A stretch of DNA of 24,013 nucleotides, taken from positions 1-24,013 of the forward strand of contig CAYMQB010000044.1 of NCBI GenBank assembly GCA_964392665.1, read 5' to 3'. The stretch is from CAYMQB01 sp964392665. GTDB taxonomy: Bacteria; Hydrothermota; E44-bin80. The notes under the pieces were generated by a model. That model worked only from the letters and a program-made list of their open reading frames with translations. It ran no database searches and was not told the DNA's origin. The first letter of the stretch is position 1. Each line of letters starts with the position of its first letter. Shown here in pieces: positions 7,389 through 14,861 of the stretch. The position numbers and the translations under genes were made by a program.

Positions 7389-8156
7389 ATGCTTGGTCTC
7401 ATCGTTATTATTTTCTTCGTTCTAATACTTCTTGCAAGTGCGATAAAGATACTTCAGGAGTATGAGAGAGGTGTTGTATTCAGATTCGGAAGATTGGTAG
7501 GTGTCAAGGGACCCGGATTGGTTATTATTGTACCGATCGTAGACAGGCTTCTCCGTGTAAGCCTGAGGGTTGTAACGCTTGATGTACCTGCACAAGATGT
7601 GATAACCAAAGATAACGTGTCGGTCAAAGTGAATGCCGTGGTGTACTTCAGAGTAATGGATGCATCAAAGGCAATCGTTGAGGTTCAGGATTATCTTTAT
7701 GCGACTTCTCAGATTGCGCAAACGACTTTGAGGAGTATCCTCGGAGAGATAGAACTAGATGATCTTCTCGGAAAAAGGGAAATGATCAATCAAAGACTTC
7801 AAAAGATCGTTGACAAAGCAACAGATCCATGGGGCATAAAAGTTTCCGCCGTTGAAGTTAAGCATATTGACATTCCTGTTGAAATGCAGCGTGCAATTGC
7901 AAGACAGGCAGAAGCGGAAAGGGAAAGAAGAGCAAAGATTATTCTTGCAGAGGCTGAACTTCAGGCGTCCAAGAAACTCAGTGAAGCGGCAAGTGTTCTT
8001 CAAAAAGAGCCGGTATCAGTACAACTGCGATACCTTCAAACCCTGTCGGACATTGCCACTGAGAATAATTCAACTACGTTATTCCCGATACCGATGGACC
8101 TTTTTGGTCCCATCATCGATGCATTCAAAAAGAAAAATGCTAAAATAGATAAGTAG
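7389..8156 (+). CDS. Slipin / SPFH (band 7) membrane protein
   Basis: This stomatin-like protein (255 residues) has one N-terminal membrane segment (about 3-20) and an SPFH domain (about 22-190) facing the cytoplasm. Family blocks seen are QEYERGVVFRFGR (23-35), GPGLVIIVPIVD, LDVPAQDVITKDNVSVKVNA (64-83), and a charged coiled region ERERRAKIILAEAELQASKK (177-196). Slipins form large ring-like membrane oligomers linked to membrane microdomains and protease control. The usual partner nfeD is not adjacent, which is mildly unusual. It is first in an operon with the UPF0173 hydrolase and the GWxTD proteins. The family call is firm; the cellular role here is unknown. Confidence 0.93.
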   Translation: MLGLIVIIFFVLILLASAIKILQEYERGVVFRFGRLVGVKGPGLVIIVPIVDRLLRVSLRVVTLDVPAQDVITKDNVSVKVNAVVYFRVMDASKAIVEVQDYLYATSQIAQTTLRSILGEIELDDLLGKREMINQRLQKIVDKATDPWGIKVSAVEVKHIDIPVEMQRAIARQAEAERERRAKIILAEAELQASKKLSEAASVLQKEPVSVQLRYLQTLSDIATENNSTTLFPIPMDLFGPIIDAFKKKNAKIDK

Positions 8157-8160
8157 TTCA

Positions 8161-8186
8161 ATACTCGGAAGGAGTATATGATGTAA
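8161..8186 (+). promoter_or_regulatory. Hairpin enclosing a Shine-Dalgarno followed by a two-codon frame
   Basis: A perfect 6-bp inverted repeat, ATACTC (8161-8166) and GAGTAT (8172-8177), places GGAAGGAG-type ribosome-binding bases in and beside the loop. ATGATGTAA follows at 8178-8186, a Met-Met-stop frame. It lies in the 94-nt gap between the slipin and the UPF0173 gene. It could be a minimal leader cistron or a remnant, and no function is shown. Confidence 0.35.
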
Positions 8187-8199
8187 CTCATTGGACTTT

Positions 8200-8227
8200 C
8201 CCCGTGGATTTGTATCAAATCTCCGGG
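8200..8227 (+). repeat. Stem-loop between slipin and UPF0173 genes
   Basis: CCCCGTGGATTTG and CAAATCTCCGGG pair with one bulge and one mismatch around a TAT loop. There is no downstream T-run, so it is unlikely to be an efficient terminator. It may stabilise or adjust expression of the downstream part of the operon. It ends about 23 nt before the UPF0173 ATG. Confidence 0.45.
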
Positions 8228-8250
8228 AATTATAACGAAAGGAAGAAAGT

Positions 8251-8904
8251 ATGGAAATTATCTATTATGGTCATGCTGCGTTTCTTCTTGTTGGAAGTAA
8301 GAAAGTCTTTATAGATCCCTACTTAACAGACAATCCTTCTGCACCAATTTCATTGGATGATGTAGATGAATGTGATATTGTTATTGTAACACATGATCAC
8401 GGTGACCATTTGGGTGATTCATTTGATATCTGCAAAAAAACAGGTGCAGTTTTCGTTTCACAACACGAACTGGCATTGATTGCTCAAGAAAAGGGTTTAA
8501 AAGCCGAGGGAATGAATATAGGAGGGACAATCGATGTTGGCGGTATCGAGATTCACATGACTCTTGCTCTACATACCAGTGCAACGGGACATCCGACTGG
8601 TGTAATCGTTACAATGAATAATCATTCGGTTTATCATACGGGAGACACAGGGATTTTTTCTGACATGAAACTGATTGCCGAGATGTACAAACCCGACGTT
8701 GCTCTTATTCCCATTGGTGATAGGTATACAATGGGCATTAAAGAAGCAGTAAAAGCAGTTGAGTTCATAAATCCTTCTTATGTTATTCCAATGCACTATG
8801 GGACCTGGCCTCCAATTGAAGTGAAACCCGAAGAATTCATGAAGGCAGTAGAAGGTATGACCAAGGTTGTTATACTAAAACCGGGAGAAAATCTTGAACT
8901 GTAA
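8251..8904 (+). CDS. UPF0173 metal-dependent hydrolase (metallo-beta-lactamase fold)
   Basis: This 217-residue member of the UPF0173 (YtkL-like) family has a complete two-metal site: His7 (YYGHAAF), THDHGDH (47-53), His108, Asp132 (HTGDTG) and His182 (PMHYGTWP). There is no signal peptide, so it is cytoplasmic. The physiological substrate of this family is not established. AAAGGAAGAAAG precedes the ATG. Its last four codons overlap the TTG start of the next gene, so the two are translated together. Confidence 0.92.
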   Translation: MEIIYYGHAAFLLVGSKKVFIDPYLTDNPSAPISLDDVDECDIVIVTHDHGDHLGDSFDICKKTGAVFVSQHELALIAQEKGLKAEGMNIGGTIDVGGIEIHMTLALHTSATGHPTGVIVTMNNHSVYHTGDTGIFSDMKLIAEMYKPDVALIPIGDRYTMGIKEAVKAVEFINPSYVIPMHYGTWPPIEVKPEEFMKAVEGMTKVVILKPGENLEL

Positions 8905-10111
8905 ACAGCGAATTGTAGTTTTCTTTGTGCTCAACATATTGTTTTTTCTGAGTTTTCCGATTTTGCTGTGGTCAGAATCGAACCTTGAATTCAAAAGCGA
9001 TTTTTATGTTTTTTCTGAGAAACCCGGGATGATGCAAATATTGATTATCGTTTATGTTCCTTACGACCAATTGAGCTTCAAAGTTGTTGATTCGCTTTAT
9101 ACTGCAGAAGTTGATATTTCTGCAATTCTTTACAAAGATGGAAAACAGAAGGGTGGTGACTTATGGAGAAGGTCGATTTCGCTTCGTGAATACGAAAAAA
9201 CCAAATCCTACAAGCAAGGGATGAAGTGGTCTTTTTCAATGCCCGCACAACCAGAGGAATTCGAACTTCATATTAAGGTTGAGGATGTAAACTCGAAGAA
9301 AGCGGGAGAGAAAATAGAAAAACATGAATTGGAATCCTTGCAAGGAAGGCATCTATGGGTCAACCAACCTATATTTTTCAGGAAAGAGGAAAATGGGGGT
9401 AAAGAATGGCTTATGTCGAATAATTTGGACGTTGAGTCGAATTCCATTTTCGCACTCGTTTCTGTAGTGTCGGATACGGCTTCGGGTGAAGATTATCTTT
9501 TAAGGACAAAAATTATTGATTTTAAGGGCACGGAGGCATTTAAGGTTAACATCTATGTTAAACTTGATTCGCTGGTGAATAGCAGAACGATTGTTTTGCC
9601 TTTGAAGAAACTCGAAGAGAAGGAATACAAAATTAAAGTGCAACTTATAAAAGACGGGAAGATTGTGAGCGAAAGTACTAAATCAAGTCAGATTGTTTTC
9701 CCATTTTTTCTTTCCAAAAGATACGATATAAGAGTTGAGCAAATGACATACATTGCCAGCGATACGGAGTTAAAAAAGTTAAAGGAAACGGCAAAGGAAG
9801 AGAGAGAAAAGGTATGGAATGAATTCTGGACTCAGAAAGACCCTATACCGGAAACACCTGTGAATGAAACCAGTGAAGAATATTTTAGGCGTATTGATTA
9901 TGCGAATACACATTTCAGAAGTTTTCAATCAGGATGGAGAACGGATAGAGGAAAAATATATATAATTTACGGTAAACCTGATGAAATCGAACATCATCAT
10001 TTTGAACTTGAAACACCGCCTTATCAGATATGGTATTATTACAATTTCGGAAGGAAATTCGTTTTTATTGACCATAGTATGACAGGTGATTATACCTTAA
10101 TAAGGAGATAA
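8894..10111 (+). CDS. Secreted GWxTD-domain protein
   Basis: This 405-residue protein has an N-terminal signal peptide (about 1-28; hydrophobic core FFVLNILFFLSFPILLW) and a C-terminal GWxTD domain. The signature reads GWRTD (347-351), followed by RGKIYIIYGKPDEIE and an aromatic strand IWYYYNFGRKFVFID. A preceding helix with EFWTQKDPIPETP matches the usual region before the motif. The middle is beta-rich, possibly an immunoglobulin-like fold. The start is a TTG at 8894 overlapping the UPF0173 gene by 11 nt, with GGGAG upstream; no better start lies before the signal peptide. GWxTD proteins are of unknown function and are common in Bacteroidota, Ignavibacteria, Acidobacteria and several candidate phyla. 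It is probably periplasmic. Confidence 0.85.
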   Translation: MNCKQRIVVFFVLNILFFLSFPILLWSESNLEFKSDFYVFSEKPGMMQILIIVYVPYDQLSFKVVDSLYTAEVDISAILYKDGKQKGGDLWRRSISLREYEKTKSYKQGMKWSFSMPAQPEEFELHIKVEDVNSKKAGEKIEKHELESLQGRHLWVNQPIFFRKEENGGKEWLMSNNLDVESNSIFALVSVVSDTASGEDYLLRTKIIDFKGTEAFKVNIYVKLDSLVNSRTIVLPLKKLEEKEYKIKVQLIKDGKIVSESTKSSQIVFPFFLSKRYDIRVEQMTYIASDTELKKLKETAKEEREKVWNEFWTQKDPIPETPVNETSEEYFRRIDYANTHFRSFQSGWRTDRGKIYIIYGKPDEIEHHHFELETPPYQIWYYYNFGRKFVFIDHSMTGDYTLIRR

Positions 10112-10112
10112 A

Positions 10113-11456
10113 ATGAAAAATTTTTATAGTTTTCTAATCTTCCTATTTTTAGTTGCGTCTTCCCTTTCAGGACAAAGAAGCTTTTCATACGATATAACAA
10201 GATTTTTCTACAGCAGTGGTGTAAGCAAGATTGAAGTTCACTATTCAATACCTTACAACTTGCTTTCATATAGTAAGTCGGAAGATGGAAAGCTAAGAGC
10301 ACCTTTGAGGGTTGATTTTCGATTTGAGAATGTGGAGACCGGGGAAACACTTACAGATACACTTTCGCTCGTCAGTGAGATTGAAAGCTATGAAAGTGCG
10401 AAAAAAAGACATCTCCAGGCTATTGAACAATTTGATGTATATTTTAAACCAGGGAATTACAGGATGGAGATAAACGTTATTGACAGGAACACCGGGAAGA
10501 AAATCGTAAGAGAAGAGTTTTTCAATGTAAGCAAACTTGAGGAGAAACTTACTATGAGTGATATTGAACTTGCGACGAAGATTGAAGCTGATACGACCAG
10601 TGGAAAATTCACCAAGAATGGTCTGATTGTTATACCTAATCCTTCATCAGTATTTGGAAGTGGAAGGGAGATGTTATATTTTTATGTCGAAATATATAAT
10701 CTAGAAATGAATGAAATTCCTTACCAAGTGTATTTCACTATCGTGGATAAAGATGGAAATATAATCAACAAAATAGGTCCCCAGGAAAAGGTGAAAGAAA
10801 AAGAGAGTAACGTGGGTATAGAAGTCGGCGGCTTGAATGTTGTAGCAGTGAAACCTGGTTATTATACACTACGTATTAATATCGAAGATGGTGAAAATGT
10901 CGTGATTGGCGAGAAGCATTTCAGGATCCAGAGTGCGGACAGCAGGGAGGTGGAAGAAGCTAAGGACTATTTTAGCGAAACTGAAAAGCAATATTATGAT
11001 AGGATAGAGTATATAGCAAGCGATAAGGAATTAAGTGAATACAAGGCTCTTTCAGATACTGGCAAAATCGAATTTCTGAAAAGATTCTGGCTAAGAAGGG
11101 ACCCAAACAGAGTAACACCGGAAAATGAAGCGATTCAGGTATTCATTGAAAGAATCAATTACGCTGAGGATAATTTCTCATCACCTTTTAAGCAAGGATA
11201 TTATACTGATAGAGGGAGGATTTACATTAAGTATGGTCCTCCGGAAACAATCGAGAGACATCCTTTTAAGATTGACTTTGATCCTTACGAAGTATGGGAA
11301 TATTTCTCCTACGGAGGGTACAGGTTTATTTTTTCTGACTTTACCGGTGATGGTGAATTCTTTCTTGTTTTTTCGAGTACAGGCAAGGAACCTTCATTCG
11401 CGAATTGGAAGAAATATGCGCCTGAGGATAAAGGTGTTATGCAGGGCGAGCAGTAA
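10113..11456 (+). CDS. Second secreted GWxTD-family protein (variant motif)
   Basis: This 447-residue paralogue of the preceding gene starts 1 nt after its stop. AAGGAG lies in the last codons of the upstream gene. A signal peptide covers about residues 1-19 (FLIFLFLVASSLSG). The C-terminal domain matches GWxTD proteins (FWLRRDPNRVTPENE, then RGRIYIKYGPPETIERH and VWEYFSYGGYRFIFSDF), but the name motif reads GYYTD (362-366), with Tyr in place of Trp. The tail is about 25 residues longer than its neighbour's. Adjacent GWxTD pairs may act together in the periplasm. The family assignment is firm; the biochemical role is unknown. Confidence 0.83.
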   Translation: MKNFYSFLIFLFLVASSLSGQRSFSYDITRFFYSSGVSKIEVHYSIPYNLLSYSKSEDGKLRAPLRVDFRFENVETGETLTDTLSLVSEIESYESAKKRHLQAIEQFDVYFKPGNYRMEINVIDRNTGKKIVREEFFNVSKLEEKLTMSDIELATKIEADTTSGKFTKNGLIVIPNPSSVFGSGREMLYFYVEIYNLEMNEIPYQVYFTIVDKDGNIINKIGPQEKVKEKESNVGIEVGGLNVVAVKPGYYTLRINIEDGENVVIGEKHFRIQSADSREVEEAKDYFSETEKQYYDRIEYIASDKELSEYKALSDTGKIEFLKRFWLRRDPNRVTPENEAIQVFIERINYAEDNFSSPFKQGYYTDRGRIYIKYGPPETIERHPFKIDFDPYEVWEYFSYGGYRFIFSDFTGDGEFFLVFSSTGKEPSFANWKKYAPEDKGVMQGEQ

Positions 11457-11473
11457 TACGAAGTCTTTTTTTC

Positions 11474-11502
11474 TTGACAACTTAAGAATATTTTGCTATT
11501 CT
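11474..11502 (+). promoter_or_regulatory. Promoter of the che/roadblock operon
   Basis: TTGACA (11474-11479) is followed by a 17-nt spacer and TATTCT (11497-11502). It lies in the 79-nt gap after the GWxTD gene and 34 nt before the cheW ATG. No other strong promoter is visible down to 20111, so nine genes probably share this one. Confidence 0.65.
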
Positions 11503-11535
11503 TTCTTGCTAAAATGAGTGGTCAAGGTAAGATAA

Positions 11536-11994
11536 ATGATGGATAGTACTTTAAAAAAGGATAGCAAGAAAAATGGGCAAAGATTGCTCGTTTTTGTACT
11601 GGAGTCAAAAAATTTTGGTATTGAACTAAACAAGATAAAGGAAATAACGGATGTTTTACCCATTACCAGATTACCAGGAGCAAGGGATTTTGTAAAAGGA
11701 TTAAGTAATCTGAGAGGGGAAGTTATCCCGATTATCAGTCTCCGGGAAAGACTAAAAATAGGAGGAAATGAGCAAGGCAAGCAGTTAGTAATCGTATTAG
11801 GAAACAAAATTAGCTTTGGTTTGCTCATTGATAGAATTGTAGGGATTTACGAAGTGAAAAATGAGGTTTCGAAAGCGATAAGTTCTATATTAGCAGATGA
11901 TGTGGAAACTTCTTTCCTATCGGGGGTAGTCAGAGTTGACGGAAAGGAAGCAATACTCCTGGATTGTGAAAAATTAGTTGAGATAAATGAATAA
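11536..11994 (+). CDS. cheW: CheW-like adaptor
   Basis: This 152-residue single-domain CheW normally links CheA to receptors. It shows the fold-defining features LVFVLESKNFGIELNKIKEI (18-37), ITRLPGARDFVKGLSNLRGEVIPII (43-67) and FGLLIDRIVGI. The usual Asp after IPII is Ser (ISLR). About 15 charged residues precede the domain. The start is ATGATG; AAGG lies upstream. It is first in an operon with cheY, cheA and cheC. No methyl-accepting receptor gene is in the window, so its input partner is unknown. Confidence 0.92.
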   Translation: MMDSTLKKDSKKNGQRLLVFVLESKNFGIELNKIKEITDVLPITRLPGARDFVKGLSNLRGEVIPIISLRERLKIGGNEQGKQLVIVLGNKISFGLLIDRIVGIYEVKNEVSKAISSILADDVETSFLSGVVRVDGKEAILLDCEKLVEINE

Positions 11995-12008
11995 GAGGAG
12001 GTTTTTCA

Positions 12009-12377
12009 ATGGCTGTGAGCATATTGATTGTTGACGATGCAATATTTATGAGGAAGATGATAGCCGATATTTTGAGGAAAGAAGGTTATGAGATCTGCGG
12101 GGAAGCAGAAAATGGGATTGAAGCAATCAAAAAGTATAAAGAACTGCATCCTAATCTTGTCACAATGGATATTATTATGCCTGATATGAGTGGTATAGAT
12201 GCAGTTCAGGAAATCGTTGACTACGATACGGAAGCCAAAATACTAATGGTCAGCGCTATGGGACAGCAATCGCTTGTTGTTGAAGCGATTCAAAAGGGCG
12301 CAAAAGATTATGTAATAAAACCTTTTCAACCATCAAGGGTTTTGGAAGCAGTGGAAAGAGTTTTAAAAACAAAATAA
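12009..12377 (+). CDS. cheY: CheY-type single-domain response regulator
   Basis: This 122-residue receiver domain has no output domain. Phosphorylation-site residues are all present: the acidic pair Asp9-Asp10 (LIVDDA), phospho-acceptor Asp54 (VTMDIIMPDMSG), Ser82 (LMVSAMG) and Lys104 (VIKPF). The style matches Thermotoga/Firmicutes CheY. A strong AGAGGAGG site precedes the ATG. Its stop overlaps the cheA ATG by 1 nt (TAATG). It should be phosphorylated by the adjacent CheA and dephosphorylated by CheC. Its target is not evident because no flagellar genes are present. Confidence 0.94.
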   Translation: MAVSILIVDDAIFMRKMIADILRKEGYEICGEAENGIEAIKKYKELHPNLVTMDIIMPDMSGIDAVQEIVDYDTEAKILMVSAMGQQSLVVEAIQKGAKDYVIKPFQPSRVLEAVERVLKTK

Positions 12378-14221
12378 TGGATAAGATCGATTTTTCGAGA
12401 TATGCAGATATTTTTAAAAGTGAAACGAGAGAATACTTATCACAGCTAAGTCAATTAATAGTCAATCTTGAAAAATCTCCTCGAAACAGGGAGAATATCG
12501 ATGCAATTTTTCGGAATTTCCATACCATCAAGGGAATGGCGGGCACGATGGGTTATAGGCTTGTTGAGATGCTTTCCCACTCCCTTGAAGATTTACTTTC
12601 GCTTTTAAGAGATGAAAAGATTATAGTAGATTCCAATATTATAGACACTATGTTAGCAGGAACGGATAAAATTGAGGAACTTGTAGAAACCGGTAAAGAT
12701 CAAGATGAAGATACGAAAAGTTTGATAACGAACATTTCCAATATTGGTCAAGGTGCAGTAGACGAAGGCAAAAAGCAAGTAACCAAATCACCTGTGAAAA
12801 AAGTTGTTTGTGAAATAGTATTTAATGAGAATACGCCACTTAAGGGAGCAAGAGCAATTGTGTTGATTTCTGATATTGAAAAAAGTGCAGAAATAGTTGA
12901 TTTTTCACCGTCAAAGGATTTAATTAGCAACGGGGAATTTGATGAAGGCATTTCGCTAAAACTTATACCAAAAGTTTCGCTTGAGAGAATCAAGAAGTCA
13001 ATTCTTGGCTATTCGGATGTTCGCTCAGTCTATTTAAGAGATGAAGAGAGTGAAGTCCACAGAGATAAGGGGCTTATCAGGAAAAGTGATATTAGAGTTG
13101 GTATTGAGAAACTTAATAAATTGCAAAATCTGCTTTCAGAGTTGGTAATATCAAAGGAAAGTTTAAAAGGTTTTGTAAAAACTGAAGACAGACAAAGGAT
13201 TGTGAACGAAACCGATAGAATTGGTGGTATAGTATCCTCCGTGCAGGATGAAGTTGTGAAGATAAGAATGGTTCCCATATGGCAGGTTTTTGAAAGATTT
13301 CCAAGAGTCATCAGAGACACTGCAAAGGAGTTAGGAAAGAAGGTAAATTTTGAAATTAAAGGCAAAGACATAGAATTAGATAGATCAATGTTGGAAAATT
13401 TGGCTGAACCTCTTCTTCATTTACTTCGGAACTCAATATATCATGGAATAGAAACACCGGAAAGCAGGAGAAAAATGGGGAAGAGGGAAGAAGGTCACCT
13501 GATTCTGGAAGCAGAAAGGCAGAGAGGTAGGGTTTTGATCAAGGTTTCGGATGATGGAAAAGGAATGGATGAAGATAAAATTCTCAGGAGAGCCGTCGAA
13601 ATGGGGCTTGTTAATGGTGACAAAATAGCTGGTTTATCTGAAAAAGACATTCTGGACTTCATCTTTGTAAGTGGTTTTACAACATCAGAAGTTGTAGACG
13701 AAGTTTCTGGGAGAGGAGTTGGTATGGATGTTGTGAAGACAAGCCTGAGGATGCTTGGAGGGACACTTGAGTTCAAGACTGTTAGGAATAAGGGTACTTT
13801 GTTCATCCTTAAAGTTCCTTTAACAATGGCGATTATAAAGGCTTTCCTGGTGAGAACAGGAAAAGAGACATTTGCAATTCCACTAACTTTTATCGAAGAA
13901 ACAATAGAGGTCGGACATAATTCAATCAAGACTATCCATTCAAAGGAGCTTTTTATATTAAGAGATGAGGTTATTCCAGTTAAAAGGCTACATAGGATTT
14001 TCGGAATTGAGAATGGAAATAATAAAGATTTCTATCCATCTGTTATCGTAAATTCCGAATCAAGAAAGGTAGCGCTAATTACAAGTGAATTTCTTGAGCA
14101 CACGGATATAGTTGTAAAGACACTTCCAAGAACTTTGACGAATATTAAAGAATTTGCTGGTGTTACTCTGCTCAGAGATGGTAAACCTGCTCTGATATTA
14201 GATGTGCCAAATGTAGTTTAG
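12377..14221 (+). CDS. cheA: CheA histidine kinase
   Basis: This 614-residue CheA has all five domains. P1 (1-125) has phospho-acceptor His49 in FHTIKGMAG. A P2-like CheY-docking domain (about 140-222) resembles the Thermotoga one. P3 dimerisation helices lie at about 235-300. The P4 ATPase (about 300-480) has N-box RNSIYHGIE (351-359), G1 DDGKGMD (392-398), F-box FVSGFTT and G2 GRGVGMD (445-451). P5 is CheW-like (481-614). The N-box Asn352 is intact, but the Asp usual three residues later is Tyr355. The gene is translationally coupled to cheY. Without receptor, CheR or CheB genes nearby, the signal that drives it is unknown. The roadblock and TPR genes downstream suggest a non-flagellar output. 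Confidence 0.95.
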   Translation: MDKIDFSRYADIFKSETREYLSQLSQLIVNLEKSPRNRENIDAIFRNFHTIKGMAGTMGYRLVEMLSHSLEDLLSLLRDEKIIVDSNIIDTMLAGTDKIEELVETGKDQDEDTKSLITNISNIGQGAVDEGKKQVTKSPVKKVVCEIVFNENTPLKGARAIVLISDIEKSAEIVDFSPSKDLISNGEFDEGISLKLIPKVSLERIKKSILGYSDVRSVYLRDEESEVHRDKGLIRKSDIRVGIEKLNKLQNLLSELVISKESLKGFVKTEDRQRIVNETDRIGGIVSSVQDEVVKIRMVPIWQVFERFPRVIRDTAKELGKKVNFEIKGKDIELDRSMLENLAEPLLHLLRNSIYHGIETPESRRKMGKREEGHLILEAERQRGRVLIKVSDDGKGMDEDKILRRAVEMGLVNGDKIAGLSEKDILDFIFVSGFTTSEVVDEVSGRGVGMDVVKTSLRMLGGTLEFKTVRNKGTLFILKVPLTMAIIKAFLVRTGKETFAIPLTFIEETIEVGHNSIKTIHSKELFILRDEVIPVKRLHRIFGIENGNNKDFYPSVIVNSESRKVALITSEFLEHTDIVVKTLPRTLTNIKEFAGVTLLRDGKPALILDVPNVV

Positions 14222-14242
14222 TAAATAGGAGGATAAGGTTAT

Positions 14243-14860
14243 ATGGATTTGAAGAAATTGACTGAAAGACAATTGGATAGTATAAAGGAAATCGCAAACG
14301 TGGGAAGTGGACATGCAGCAACAGCCCTTTCTCAATTGACAAAGCGTAAGGTTATGGTGAATGTCCCTCAGGTAAAGATAATCAATGTTGAAGAACTGCC
14401 AAAGCTTTTTCCGGAACCAGAAGAGATTGTCGTCGGTATTCTGATTAACTTTCTTGGTGATATTACAGGAAGAGTTCTTCTTATTTTTCCGAAAAATGAG
14501 ACTTCGCTTTTAACTGACGCACTGCTTTCTCATGAAATTAGCAATCCGAATGTTTTCAGTGAATACGAGAAATCGTATTTCAAGGAAATTGCAAACATTG
14601 TGATTGGTGCCTATGTTACTGCACTCGCCAATTTTCTTGGTTTTCTGATTCTGCCTTCGGTTCCGGCTCTTGTAATTGACAATGCACTTGCTGTTCTGAC
14701 ATCTGCACATCTTGATTTCAGTAGAGATAAAGATTTGATCTTCTGTGTTGAAACTCTGTTCTTCTTTGATGGAAAGTCGGCTCCGCTCCATGGTTACCTA
14801 CTTCTTTTACCAGATCCTGCTTCGCTCGAAGTAATTCTTAAAGCTTTTAAACTTATGTAA
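14243..14860 (+). CDS. cheC: CheC-type CheY-P phosphatase
   Basis: This 205-residue CheC/CheX/FliY-family phosphatase removes phosphate from CheY. Both pseudo-symmetric active sites are intact: DSIKEIAN (12-19), followed by a conserved Pro, and SYFKEIAN, also followed by Pro (ILPSVP). The E-x-x-N pair in each is the catalytic signature. AGGAGG at 14227-14232 precedes the ATG by 10 nt. CheC usually works with the deamidase CheD, but no cheD is nearby. The stop is 1 nt before the next ATG, so it belongs to the same operon. Its presence supports active CheY-P turnover in this system. Confidence 0.92.
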   Translation: MDLKKLTERQLDSIKEIANVGSGHAATALSQLTKRKVMVNVPQVKIINVEELPKLFPEPEEIVVGILINFLGDITGRVLLIFPKNETSLLTDALLSHEISNPNVFSEYEKSYFKEIANIVIGAYVTALANFLGFLILPSVPALVIDNALAVLTSAHLDFSRDKDLIFCVETLFFFDGKSAPLHGYLLLLPDPASLEVILKAFKLM

Positions 14861-14861
14861 A

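Noticed and set aside
8466..8482. CTGGCATTGATTGCTC as a sigma-54 promoter
   Set aside because: The GG and GC elements are separated by 8 rather than 10 nt, and the site lies inside the UPF0173 coding region.
11457..11480. T-rich AAGTCTTTTTTTC stretch as an intrinsic terminator of the GWxTD operon
   Set aside because: No stem of useful length precedes the T-run, and the T-rich bases directly adjoin the TTGACA box of the next promoter.
11125..11517. Plus-strand 130-codon frame overlapping the second GWxTD gene
   Set aside because: It is out of frame with the conserved C-terminal GWxTD domain, has no family resemblance, and runs into the cheW promoter.
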